From contig NZ_CP095061.1 in NCBI RefSeq assembly GCF_022921055.1, positions 4,007,501 to 4,071,500 of the forward strand: a stretch of 64,000 nt of DNA. The letters are read 5' to 3'. This document shows, piece by piece, positions 29,640 through 37,736 of this stretch. The stretch's first letter is position 1. The number at the start of each line of letters is the position of its first letter. The position numbers were made by a program, and so were the translations under genes. The notes under the pieces were generated by a model, which saw only the letters and a program-made list of their open reading frames with translations, searched no databases and was not told where the DNA came from. Origin of the DNA: Hymenobacter volaticus. GTDB taxonomy: Bacteria; Bacteroidota; Bacteroidia; Cytophagales; Hymenobacteraceae.

Positions 29640-30431
29640 ATGGATCTGCAACTCACCAATAAAGTAGCCTTAATTACGGGCTCCACGGCCGGCATTGGGC
29701 TAGCCATTGCGCGCCGCCTAGCAGCCGAAGGCGCCGAAATCATTTTGACGGGCCGTACCGAAGCACGCTTGCAAGAAGCCCAGGCCGCCATTCTAGCCGA
29801 AACGCCCGGCGCCACTGTGCGCGGCGTCGCCGTCGATTTCAGCCGTTCCGAGCAAGTTGATTACCTGCTCATCCAGATACCTACTGTGGATATCTTGGTA
29901 AACAACGTTGGCATTTTCGAACCCAAACCATTCGCCGAGATACCCGACGAAGACTGGCTGCGGTTTTTTGAAGTGAACGTGCTCAGCGGCGTGCGGCTCT
30001 CGCGCCAGTATTTTCCGCTGATGCTGAAGAAAGATTGGGGCCGCATCCTGTTTATTTCCAGTGAATCGGGCCTCCAGATTCCCGAGGAAATGATTCATTA
30101 TGGCACCACCAAAACCGCGCAGCTCGCCGTGGCCCGCGGTTTGGCCGAACTCACCAAAGGCACGCAAGTCACCGTCAATTCGGTGCTGCCCGGCCCTACG
30201 GCCTCCGAGGGGGTAGAAGAGTTTATCCAGAAAATGTCGGCGGAGGGCAAGAGCAAGGAGGATGCAGAGCGCGAATTTTTCCAAAATGCGCGTCCCTCTT
30301 CCCTACTCCAACGTTTTGCTACCACCGACGAAGTAGCCAATATGGTAGCCTACCTCGCCAGCCCCTTGGCCTCCGCCACCAACGGCGCCTCCGTTCGGGT
30401 AGATGGCGGCGTCATTCGCAGCATCGGGTAA
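29640..30431 (+). CDS. SDR family NAD(P)-dependent oxidoreductase
   Basis: A 263-residue classical short-chain dehydrogenase. The cofactor motif TGSTAGIG is at residues 13-20, NNVGIF follows near 88, the serine lies in LFISSESGLQ and the catalytic pair is in YGTTKTAQ near 153. The C-terminus ends GASVRVDGGVIRSIG, typical of enoyl/3-oxoacyl-reductase-like SDRs. Substrate is not readable. The ATG at 29640 (MDLQLTNKVALITG) is chosen over an upstream in-frame start at 29613. It stands alone and is followed by a block of REP-like repeats. Confidence 0.9.
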   Translation: MDLQLTNKVALITGSTAGIGLAIARRLAAEGAEIILTGRTEARLQEAQAAILAETPGATVRGVAVDFSRSEQVDYLLIQIPTVDILVNNVGIFEPKPFAEIPDEDWLRFFEVNVLSGVRLSRQYFPLMLKKDWGRILFISSESGLQIPEEMIHYGTTKTAQLAVARGLAELTKGTQVTVNSVLPGPTASEGVEEFIQKMSAEGKSKEDAEREFFQNARPSSLLQRFATTDEVANMVAYLASPLASATNGASVRVDGGVIRSIG

Positions 30432-30461
30432 GTTCACCTCAAGCCAGTTAGTTTATCTTCG

Positions 30462-30491
30462 GTCATGCTGAACAGTGCCGCAGCGTCTCGC
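30462..30491 (+). repeat. REP-like half-site, degenerate copy
   Basis: It begins GTCATGCTGA and ends GTCTCGC like the consensus arm, with several differences in the middle. It is the first of three repeat units in this gap. Confidence 0.5.
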
Positions 30492-30520
30492 ATGCTAACG
30501 TTGTAACACAATCAAAACGT

Positions 30521-30575
30521 TGTGCTGAGCATGTGGCGCATCAAGCCAGGGATGCAACAAAACCGAAGCATCTTG
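30521..30575 (+). repeat. Longer dispersed repeat (copy 1)
   Basis: This stretch (…GTGGCGCATCAAG…GATGCAACAAAACCGAAG…) is matched on the opposite strand at 37613-37669 with scattered mismatches. It shares the CCGAAGCATCT end with the short REP arm, so the two repeat types are related. Confidence 0.6.
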
Positions 30576-30600
30576 GGGTGCCGCCGTTGTAATTACGAAT

Positions 30601-30696
30601 GTCATGCAGAGCGCAGTCGAAGCATCTCGCGCGACTCGTTGTGGTAGTAAGGAGATTACTACACTAGCGAGATGCTTCGGCTGCGCTCAGCATGAC
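30601..30696. repeat. REP-like inverted-repeat pair
   Basis: Arms 30601-30630 and 30667-30696 are 30-base reverse complements with two mismatches. Inside, GTAGTAA and TTACTAC form a further stem, so the whole unit can fold into one long hairpin. Confidence 0.8.
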
Positions 30697-30780
30697 ATAA
30701 TGGGCGAGATAAACAGTAGTTCAAATAAGGTACTTTGACTCCGCACCATAGCCGAGGATAAAGCAAACAGCTTCCCTAAA

Positions 30781-31538
30781 TCAATAAATAAGTATTAGCA
30801 CCACGGCTACTATCCACAACAGCATGCCGACTACGGCGGTATTCACGCGTACTTCGGCGGGGCGCTTCGGCAGCACCCCTACCACAGCAACCCCCATCAA
30901 CACGAAAGGCAGCAAGGCCATGGGGCCGCTGTAAACGCCACCACCATAGGGCTCGAAGGGCTCAGGCCCATCGGGCGAAGTGGGTGAACTGACTTTGCGC
31001 ACCACTCGGAGCAGCGGCGTCCGCCATACCGTTACGAGTTGGCCTTCGCGGGCCCGGTGAGCAATGGCGCTGGGCAATCGGAACTTGGTGTTTGGCGTGA
31101 AGATGTCGTAGGCCATTTGCGGGTTGGCGGCCGATACGCTGATGGATACGATTTGGCGCCCTAGCACCGGCTCGTTGGCATACTTGCGCAGAGGTAGCAC
31201 CCAATCGAGGGCTAGGAGCAAGCAAAACGCCACCAGCGCCCAATTTACCCACCGGGCCTTAGGAGCAGCCCGCGCCAATAATACCTTAGTTGGATCGGGG
31301 GGCGAGTAGGTAGCGCGAAAGACTCGGGTTCCTGTTGCATCAGCCGGTCGTAGGCCCAGCGCCGACGCGGATCGGCTAGAATCTGATAGCCGGCATACGC
31401 TGCCTGGAGTCGGTCGTTGAGGGCAGGATCAACCGTGGCGCGACGGTACATACGGGCGTGCATCTGCCGATACGCTCGCTCAATTTCAGCTACGGTGGCA
31501 GTGTTCGGAACGCCCAGGATATAATAGTAATTCTGCAT
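30781..31538 (-). pseudogene. J-domain membrane protein, broken by one-base frameshift
   Basis: Read as one gene it encodes 252 residues: an N-terminal J-like domain (YYILGVPNTATVAEIERAYRQM near 4-25, QILADPRRRWAYDRL near 53-67) followed by a membrane helix (WVNWALVAFCLLLALDWVLPL), an extracytoplasmic beta region and two more helices at the C-terminus. The HPD motif needed to stimulate DnaK is missing; HARMYRR is at its place, so this may be a J-like protein. The upstream frame stops at 31245 while the downstream frame begins earlier with no start codon better than TTG. The break is a run of six G at 31297-31302 where seven are expected, giving LPTRPPDPTKVLLARAAPK. Confidence 0.8.
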
Positions 31539-31965
31539 AAAATGTAGCTATCCTTCCGAAGTCATAAAGTAAGACGAAACCCTCTCAATGGCAACACTTT
31601 ATTCTGACATTGCGGTTTCCTAACCCACCTTTTTCAGGGCCTCTATAAGGCAATGCGCTAGGGTTGGGAACTACGGAGCAGCTAGCCTTAACTACCCATG
31701 CGGTTAAGCTTATATTTTCCTACGTCGCGTCGAGTCTAGCTACAGTTCAACAACCGTCGGTGCCGCTGCCAAGGACGTGACAGCCTCAGGCAATAGAGGT
31801 GCGGCGCTTAGCTATACCGGCTTGCAATTCGCGGCTCGCCGTGAATGATGAACTACATAGCTTATTAAACAACCTCAGCAACGAAGAGCGGCGAAGTGCC
31901 ACGTCTTGATGCTATCCATTGGAGCGCTACCTATTGGGCTCTTGTATCGAAGTTCGGGCTACCTC
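31539..31965. other. 427-bp intergenic region without recognised features
   Basis: It lies between the J-like protein start and the 3' end of the FAD reductase gene. No coding frame, strong hairpin or repeat was seen. Confidence 0.5.
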
Positions 31966-33132
31966 CTACCCTACTGCGCGTACCAGTTGACGGCGCAGCC
32001 AAGGCCAACGGGCGGCCCGCACGACCAAATCTACCAACCAAGCATTGCCGGCCAGAAAACGCATTAAGCGGTAGCGCTGAGTAAGTTCTCGCCCGATATA
32101 ATGCTCTACTTGCTGCGCATAGGTAGCCAGGAAGTCAGCATCGAAGCGCTGGGCCTCGAAGCACGCTTGCACCTGGGTTGCGGCCAATATCCCGCTATGT
32201 ACTGCTTTGTCGATGCCGTGACCTTGCAGCGGATCGATGAGGGCGGCTGCGTCGCCGCAGAGTAGCGTACGGTGGCCGTGCACGGGGCGGTTGCTACCGC
32301 CCAATGGGAGCCCAAACCCTGTAATAGTTGTCAGGGCTTCGGCCTTGGCGAAGCGCGGCGCTAAGTGCGGGTGATTAGCAAGCAACTCGCTCAATTCGTG
32401 CTTTAGATTGAGACGTCGGGCTGCTACTTCCTCCGACAGCACTCCGAAACCCACATTGTACACCCCGCCACCCACAGGAAACACCCAACAGTAGCCCGCC
32501 CGGTACTCGCGCAGAAAGTAGAAATCCGAAGTGTCTTCGGGCGCATCGGCTACGGCCTTGTAGTAGGCGCGCACAGCGGCGCAATGGTAAGCTCGGTCGA
32601 GCGAGGTCGATGGCATCAGGGAACGAGCTACCACCGAGTTGGCGCCGTCGCAGCCGATAATAAGGGCAGCCCGGAGTGGCCGTTGGGTTGCATCGGCGGG
32701 CGTGAGCGTGACGCCGTGTTCGTCGGTTTGTAGACGGCGAATGGCATAGCCTTCCAGTACTTCTGTGTTGGTATGTCGGCGCACCAAGGTCAGCAGGGCG
32801 TCGTCGAAATGCAGGCGCGGGCTGTTGAAGGCAGGATTATGCCAAGCAATGCGCAGTTCTTCACCGCTCGGCGCTAACAAGCGGCTGTGCGTGGTTGGAG
32901 CGTGGTGTGAAGCCAGTAGTGCCTGCAGTTCCGTGACGTAACTGGGGTCGAGGCGCGCGAGGTATTTGAGGGTGGGGCTGGGAATAGCGTCGCCGCAAAT
33001 TTTGTCGCGCGGAAATTGAGCTTTGTCTACGAGGGCTACGCGCCTGCCACTGGAGCGCAAGGCCAACGCGCAAGCGGTGCCCGCCGGCCCGGCTCCTACA
33101 ATAACTACGTCGTATTCGTTGGTAACGGGCAC
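31966..33132 (-). CDS. Geranylgeranyl-reductase-family FAD oxidoreductase
   Basis: A 388-residue FAD-dependent enzyme of the geranylgeranyl reductase/p-hydroxybenzoate hydroxylase fold. The dinucleotide motif VVIVGAGPAGTACALAL is at residues 10-26, then FPRDKICGDAIPSPTLKYL, the ribose-binding LIIGCDGANSVVARSL near 160 and LLCGDAAALIDPLQGHGIDKAVHSG near 285. Family members reduce isoprenoid chains of lipids or quinones, or oxidise aromatic compounds; the exact substrate is unknown. The start is GTG, giving MPVTNEYDVVIVGAG. It stands 90 bp after the DUF2461 gene on the same strand. Confidence 0.88.
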   Translation of the reverse strand: MPVTNEYDVVIVGAGPAGTACALALRSSGRRVALVDKAQFPRDKICGDAIPSPTLKYLARLDPSYVTELQALLASHHAPTTHSRLLAPSGEELRIAWHNPAFNSPRLHFDDALLTLVRRHTNTEVLEGYAIRRLQTDEHGVTLTPADATQRPLRAALIIGCDGANSVVARSLMPSTSLDRAYHCAAVRAYYKAVADAPEDTSDFYFLREYRAGYCWVFPVGGGVYNVGFGVLSEEVAARRLNLKHELSELLANHPHLAPRFAKAEALTTITGFGLPLGGSNRPVHGHRTLLCGDAAALIDPLQGHGIDKAVHSGILAATQVQACFEAQRFDADFLATYAQQVEHYIGRELTQRYRLMRFLAGNAWLVDLVVRAARWPWLRRQLVRAVG

Positions 33133-33222
33133 AGGCGAAGGTACTACGCCGCCGCAGCTTGTTGCCTGGCGATGGTTGCGAGCAGGCCTGAGCTTTGGTG
33201 CGGTATTCTTTTAGTCCGAGAA

Positions 33223-33885
33223 TTAGCCATCAATTGCTTCCTGCAAATACGCACAGAAAGGCTGCATGGCACGGAACACCGTGGGCACGTAGGTATCGAG
33301 GTCGAGTTTGCGGGCAGTTGCGTCGGGCACGGAATGACTAACAATAAAGCTTTTGTGCTTTAGCAGCTCGATTTCGGGATGGTCGGCGGGGTAACCAGCA
33401 GGTGCCTTTTTCAACTTCTCGCCTTCCACTCCAGCAAAGTACTGGCTGAAATCAGGGGTTTGTAGCAGCTTGTGAAGAGCCGCACTATTGTAGTCGATTT
33501 CCTGCCGGATACGGGCTAGCTGCTCTTTGTCGGGCTCATACATTCCGCCCGCCAGCAAAGTTTGTCCGTTGGGGCCTAGCTGCACATAGTAGCCGGGGTT
33601 GTTACTTTTCTTGCCACCGCCGGAGAAATACGCGCTGAAATGAGTTTTGTAAGGCCGCTTGTTGCGGGAGAAACGCACGTCGCGGTAGATGCGGAAGATG
33701 CACTGCTTGGGCTCCAGGCCAACTAGTGCCGGGTCATGCGCGGCCATCTGCTTCAGCCAGCGCCCTACAGCAGCTTCAAATTCCGGCCGCAGTCGGTCGT
33801 AGGTGGCTTTATGCTCCTGAAACCAGTCTCGTTCGTTGTGCTGGGTGAGTTCGGCGAGAAAATCGTAGAGTTGGGGCGTGTTCAT
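33223..33885 (-). CDS. DUF2461 domain-containing protein
   Basis: A 220-residue soluble protein matching the DUF2461/TIGR02453 family by its conserved segments NERDWFQEHKATYD near 16, FRIYRDVRFSRNKRPYKTHFSAYF near 62 and GYYVQLGPNGQTLLAGGMYEPD near 95. Biochemical function is unknown. The ATG at 33885 gives MNTPQLYDFLAEL and full family length; an upstream in-frame start at 33945 would add a hydrophobic lead without a clear signal peptide. It may be co-transcribed with the DUF4174 gene 73 bp upstream. Confidence 0.85.
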   Translation of the reverse strand: MNTPQLYDFLAELTQHNERDWFQEHKATYDRLRPEFEAAVGRWLKQMAAHDPALVGLEPKQCIFRIYRDVRFSRNKRPYKTHFSAYFSGGGKKSNNPGYYVQLGPNGQTLLAGGMYEPDKEQLARIRQEIDYNSAALHKLLQTPDFSQYFAGVEGEKLKKAPAGYPADHPEIELLKHKSFIVSHSVPDATARKLDLDTYVPTVFRAMQPFCAYLQEAIDG

Positions 33886-33958
33886 GAAAAGTAGTTGGCG
33901 GCCGTTAGCAAACGAAAGCTGGACCGCGAGTATAAAGCAAACCACACATACCGGCCGC

Positions 33959-34417
33959 TTACTGCCGCCTGGTCTTCCGCATTTCCTGCTGCCGCATGGG
34001 CATCACGTCAATGGTCGAAAACAGCGAACTTGGCGCTACGGGCTCGGTTTCGCGGCGCTTGGCGCCTCCGTCCTTCCCAATTAGTAACGCTGTAAAACCC
34101 GTGGTTGAAACGCGGAGGTTTTCCGTCAGGTACTTCTTGTCAGTGGGCGAAACTTGATTGAGCAACACTTCTTGCACCAGCAGGTCGCGGGCTGCTAGGT
34201 CAGCCCGAGCGGGCGCTAGCAACTGGCGTTGGCGCAGCAAGGCGTCGTCGGTGGCCGTGGGCGCGCAAAGTAACAGCACTCGTTTTTGCCAGCGGCTAGC
34301 TTTCAGCAACGCGGTTAAGGAGCTTTTAGGCGCAGTGCTTGCCTGCCCTCTCGCTACAGCGGAGCCTAAAACAACGCCCCCAAGTACAAGCAGCCAGCGA
34401 AAAGAAGTAAGACGCAT
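33959..34417 (-). CDS. DUF4174 domain exported protein
   Basis: A 152-residue protein with a signal peptide (residues 1-24, ending ARGQ) and a mature thioredoxin-like small domain of the DUF4174 type: SRWQKRVLLLCAPTATDD near 40, then DLLVQEVLLNQVSPTDK and TGFTALLIGKDGGAKRRE near 108. The canonical thioredoxin CxxC is absent, so redox activity is doubtful. The ATG at 34417 gives the signal peptide; an in-frame start at 34459 would add 14 residues ahead of it. Its tail is basic (RQQEMRKTRRQ). Confidence 0.7.
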   Translation of the reverse strand: MRLTSFRWLLVLGGVVLGSAVARGQASTAPKSSLTALLKASRWQKRVLLLCAPTATDDALLRQRQLLAPARADLAARDLLVQEVLLNQVSPTDKKYLTENLRVSTTGFTALLIGKDGGAKRRETEPVAPSSLFSTIDVMPMRQQEMRKTRRQ

Positions 34418-34523
34418 GGTGACGTAGAAAAGCCAGTGAAGTAGGTATCTAACGTGCAAACAGGCCCCAGAGGCTGAGGTTTGCTGACAAGCTTCTTGAA
34501 GTCTAGCGGACTCTGGAAGTTAC

Positions 34524-35531
34524 CTAAGCGCCGTTATTTTCAACATACCTCGCGTTTTGCTCTAACGACAACACCAATTCCAGCCACTCGAACACTGCCC
34601 GGTATGCTGCAGCCCGCACCGCCGGAGCCGACAGAAACAGGTCGTGGATGCCGCCTTCTATGGCCTTCACCGTCACCTTGCTACCGAGCCGCGGACTTAG
34701 TTGGCGGATGTGCGCCACGTCGAGCACAATATCGGAACGGTGGAAATCATCGGACCATTTCCGGCCGTAGGCGGTGCGGTCGGAGTGTAGCACCAGTACC
34801 GGTATTTGCAGGTCCAGACCGCGCCGGATCTGCCGGTGGCCGAGTCGGATAGCACGCAGCCAGCCTGCATTAATTGTAAATACCCGGTTAGGTTTCCAGG
34901 CCAAATCGTAATCCCACTGGCCCCGGTAGGCGCGGTGCAGGCTCTGACCGTAGGTATCGGATAGGCTAGCGGGCAATTTCAAGTCGGGTAGCAAGGCTCC
35001 CAAACTAGTTACGAGGGGCACACTCAGCTTTCGGTACCAAGGCTGAAACAAGTCGAAAAACGGGCTATTCAATACCAGCGCCGCCAGTTCGGCCGTTGGG
35101 CGGGCCTTGGCATAAAGCGAGATAATCAGCCCACCCGTAGAGTGGCCGCTGAGCACAACAGTCGTACTGCCCTCGGCCCGTATTACGGCGAGGGCCGCGT
35201 CGAGGTCATCGTAATACTCGGTTAGGTCCCGGACGTTGTTGGGGCGCTGATGCCGTAAGATAGCCCGGCCATACTTGCGCAAATCGAGGGCGTAGAAGCG
35301 GAACCCGTGCGCAGCATACTCGGTGGCCATGTCGCGCTGGAAAAAGTAGTCGTTGAAGCCGTGAACGTAGAGCACTGCGCGCGTGGCGGCCGGCGACTTA
35401 CGGTAGCGCACCAGCGTAGCCCGTACCGAGCCCTCGTAGTCGGTGGACTGCGGCAGATGGCGCAACTCGAAATTGGGGCCTAGCGGGTCGGGTAAATACG
35501 TGTCAGGGTCGGGGTCAAGAGAGGAAGCCAT
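34524..35531 (-). CDS. Alpha/beta hydrolase (monoacylglycerol-lipase-like)
   Basis: A 335-residue serine hydrolase. The oxyanion region AVLYVHGFNDYFFQRD lies near residue 52, the nucleophile is the serine in VVLSGHSTGGLIISL near 128, the acid aspartate is likely in LVLHSDRTAYG near 253, and the histidine is in EGGIHDLFLSAP near 300. This layout is that of serine aminopeptidase S33/monoacylglycerol lipase-like proteins. No signal peptide is visible with the ATG at 35531; an upstream start at 35579 would add a hydrophobic stretch. Substrate is unknown. Confidence 0.85.
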   Translation of the reverse strand: MASSLDPDPDTYLPDPLGPNFELRHLPQSTDYEGSVRATLVRYRKSPAATRAVLYVHGFNDYFFQRDMATEYAAHGFRFYALDLRKYGRAILRHQRPNNVRDLTEYYDDLDAALAVIRAEGSTTVVLSGHSTGGLIISLYAKARPTAELAALVLNSPFFDLFQPWYRKLSVPLVTSLGALLPDLKLPASLSDTYGQSLHRAYRGQWDYDLAWKPNRVFTINAGWLRAIRLGHRQIRRGLDLQIPVLVLHSDRTAYGRKWSDDFHRSDIVLDVAHIRQLSPRLGSKVTVKAIEGGIHDLFLSAPAVRAAAYRAVFEWLELVLSLEQNARYVENNGA

Positions 35532-35887
35532 GGTAAAGAATACGGAAATAATTGAAAACAGCTTAGAGCAGATCCGCAATATCCGTTCACGCGACTAGGT
35601 GCTTTGTCCAGCTAGAATAGGCTATCACCAACGGCCACTACACCACTTAGTTCGCCTGCCTGGCCTTGCTCTTGGATAGCGTCTAGCAAAATAAGTATTG
35701 CGCTGTCTTCACCTTACTGCCAAGATATTAAAACATTAACCCACTCAATTTCAACGGCTAATAATCACAAAACACATTCATATACTTCCACCTATACTAA
35801 GAGCTTTCTATTGCCCGTTCGACAAGCAACGGAAGCTGGCCAGCATTTTGCATTGTCTACTGACGAGCTTCATTTACTCTCCTCTTC
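35532..35887. other. 356-bp AT-rich divergent intergenic region
   Basis: It separates the hydrolase gene and the L,D-transpeptidase gene, transcribed away from each other. AT-richness suits promoters, but no confident site, repeat or reading frame was found. Confidence 0.5.
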
Positions 35888-36649
35888 ATGCGACTCCTTG
35901 CCCTGCTGGCTGCGGCCTTGCTGCTAACTTTGTGTGCCCGTTCTGCTTCGCCTCTTATGATAGCCGTTGAACCCGATCCGGCGTTTCGCGCCCAACAGCA
36001 GCAGTATCCGCGCGTGCGAGACGCTTATGCCCTGCACGAAGCCAACCTTCACGCGTTGCTGCGGCGAAATGGCATTCAAGCAGGACGGCTGGAGCTATAC
36101 CTGCGGGCGTTCAAGGTGGGCCGACGGCTGGAAGCGTGGGGCCGCGAACAAGGCACTGGCGAGTTTGTGCTGTTGCGAACCTATGCTTTGGCCGGCACTT
36201 CGGGCTCGCTCGGCCCCAAACACCAAGCCGGCGACAAGCAAGTACCCGAAGGCTTCTACATGATTAACCGCTTCAACCCGGCCAGCAACTACCACCTGTC
36301 GCTGGGCCTCGACTACCCCAATGCCGCCGATCTGCGCCATGCCGCTCCCGACCCCGGCGGCGACATTTTTATTCACGGCTCCAACGTCACGGTTGGTTGC
36401 CTGCCCATCACCGATGCTGGAATTCGGGAGCTGTACGTGTTGGCCGTCGAAGCCCGCAGTGCCGGCCAAACTGATATTGCCGTGCACATTTTCCCGTTTG
36501 AAATGACTGCCGAAAACCTAGCTCGCCGCGTAGCTAGTCCGCACCTTGGCTTTTGGCAGGGCTTGGTAGCTGGCTACCAGTATTTCGAAGATCACCATCA
36601 GCTTCCCACCATGCATGTAGATGCCCACGGCGCGTATGCGGTGGAGTAG
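35888..36649 (+). CDS. L,D-transpeptidase (YkuD) family protein
   Basis: A 253-residue exported enzyme with a signal peptide (residues 1-20). YkuD transpeptidases make 3-3 cross-links in peptidoglycan or attach proteins to it. The active site is seen as DIFIHGSNVTVGCLPITDAGI, with the histidine near 162 and the catalytic cysteine near 171; the preceding QVPEGFYMINRFNP is the usual strand. The C-terminus (GFWQGLVAGYQYFEDH) extends past the core. It is followed 61 bp later by the CoA-type NUDIX gene on the same strand, a likely short operon. Confidence 0.9.
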   Translation: MRLLALLAAALLLTLCARSASPLMIAVEPDPAFRAQQQQYPRVRDAYALHEANLHALLRRNGIQAGRLELYLRAFKVGRRLEAWGREQGTGEFVLLRTYALAGTSGSLGPKHQAGDKQVPEGFYMINRFNPASNYHLSLGLDYPNAADLRHAAPDPGGDIFIHGSNVTVGCLPITDAGIRELYVLAVEARSAGQTDIAVHIFPFEMTAENLARRVASPHLGFWQGLVAGYQYFEDHHQLPTMHVDAHGAYAVE

Positions 36650-36710
36650 AACACGAAGGTGAGATGGTAAGTTGTAGCCTTGACAATTGCTTGCTTAGTA
36701 CCTTGCCGTC

Positions 36711-37274
36711 ATGCCCGCTTATCTTACCCTCGACGATTTTCCAACTCCTAAGAACCTCCGCGACTCCGCAGTACTGGTGCCTATTTTCGAGGATGCCGCC
36801 GGGGAACTCCATGTGGTGATGGTTCGCCGCAGTAGCTATGGCGCTCATGGCGGCGAATTGGCTTTTCCGGGCGGCAAGCACGAGCCCACCGACGCGTCGT
36901 TGCTGGCTACGGCCCTGCGGGAAGCGGAAGAAGAAGTTGGGCTGGCACCGGCCAACGTGGAAGTGCTGGCCGCCTTACCCACCGTAGATGTGCCAAGTGG
37001 CTTTCGAATCACGCCGTTCCTAGGCAAGATTCGGCGGCCAGAAGTGTGGCAGTGGCAGCAGCGCGAAGTAGAGGAAGTACTAGAAATTCCGCTCCGCCAC
37101 CTCGCCGACCCTACCCAGCATGTGGAAGAGGTATGGCAACTCCCCCGTTGGCCCGGCCCGCGGCGCGTACCCTTCTACCAAATTGCCGGCGGCTACAAGC
37201 TCTGGGGCGCCAGCTACCGCATCATCTCGCCCCTCATCCAGCCGCTACTTGCTGGTGAATATGTGAAATCATAA
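36711..37274 (+). CDS. NUDIX hydrolase, CoA pyrophosphatase-like
   Basis: A 187-residue cytoplasmic NUDIX enzyme. The Nudix box reads GGKHEPTDASLLATALREAE followed by EEVGL (residues about 54-78), with the metal-binding glutamates. The neighbouring RRSSYGAHGGELAFPGG and the later WGASYRIISPLIQ are typical of the CoA/acyl-CoA pyrophosphatase (NudL-like) subgroup, which cleaves CoA to 3',5'-ADP and phosphopantetheine. That subgroup is inferred from sequence feel. It starts with ATG and follows the L,D-transpeptidase gene. Confidence 0.85.
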   Translation: MPAYLTLDDFPTPKNLRDSAVLVPIFEDAAGELHVVMVRRSSYGAHGGELAFPGGKHEPTDASLLATALREAEEEVGLAPANVEVLAALPTVDVPSGFRITPFLGKIRRPEVWQWQQREVEEVLEIPLRHLADPTQHVEEVWQLPRWPGPRRVPFYQIAGGYKLWGASYRIISPLIQPLLAGEYVKS

Positions 37275-37419
37275 AGCAGTAATAAACGGTACTGCCAGTC
37301 CTACATCTACTTGCCTAAACATCTGATGCGCTGACGTTGCCGAACTAACCGCACCGTCATGCTGAGGCTGTACAAGTGATAACGCTAAGCTAACCGTCAG
37401 TGCAATAAGCTAAGGATGT

Positions 37420-37640
37420 AAGGATGTAACAAAGCCGAAGCACCCCTCATGCTGACGATGACAAACTATATCGGTCATGCTGAGCGCAGCCGAAGCATCT
37501 CGCTCGCATCGTTGAGTTAGTACTGCAACCTCAGCACGCGAGATGCTTCGGCTGCGCTCAGCATGACAATAGTATAATAGTATCACAACGTCAGGCGTAC
37601 AACATCACCACGCGAGATACTTTGGCTTTGTTACATCCTT
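37420..37640. repeat. Outer inverted repeat flanking the REP palindrome
   Basis: Arms 37420-37440 and 37620-37640 are 21-base reverse complements with one mismatch and contain AACAAAGCCGAAG. They enclose the perfect REP pair, making a nested structure. Confidence 0.7.
37474..37567. repeat. REP-like palindrome with perfect 30-bp arms
   Basis: Arms 37474-37503 and 37538-37567 are identical reverse complements of 30 bases, starting GTCATGCTGAGCGCAGCC, separated by 34 bp. It is the best copy of the family in the window. Confidence 0.9.
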
Positions 37641-37669
37641 GACTTGATGCGCCATATACTCAGCGTGAC
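37613..37669 (-). repeat. Longer dispersed repeat (copy 2)
   Basis: The reverse complement of this stretch matches 30521-30575 over its length (GTGGCGCATCAAG and GATG-AACAAA-CC cores). Confidence 0.6.
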
Positions 37670-37736
37670 CGTTCTTTAACATTGCACCATAATCTGGCAC
37701 GAAATTGCGTTACTGTGCCGCTAGTATCTTTCGACT

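Larger units (their letters stand above)
30432..30780. other. 349-bp intergenic region filled with REP-like repeats
   Basis: Between the SDR and the J-domain gene. It holds one degenerate REP half-site, a longer shared repeat and a paired palindrome (separate entries). No coding sequence was seen. Confidence 0.75.
37275..37736. other. 462-bp intergenic region filled with nested REP-like repeats
   Basis: It lies between the NUDIX gene and the propeller gene. It holds the perfect REP palindrome and an outer inverted repeat (separate entries), plus a REP half at 37356. No coding sequence was seen. Confidence 0.75.

Noticed and set aside
30462..37669. REP-like repeats as a CRISPR array or IS remnants
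   Set aside because: Copies are inverted and irregularly spaced, without spacers of constant length, cas genes, transposase frame or target-site duplications.
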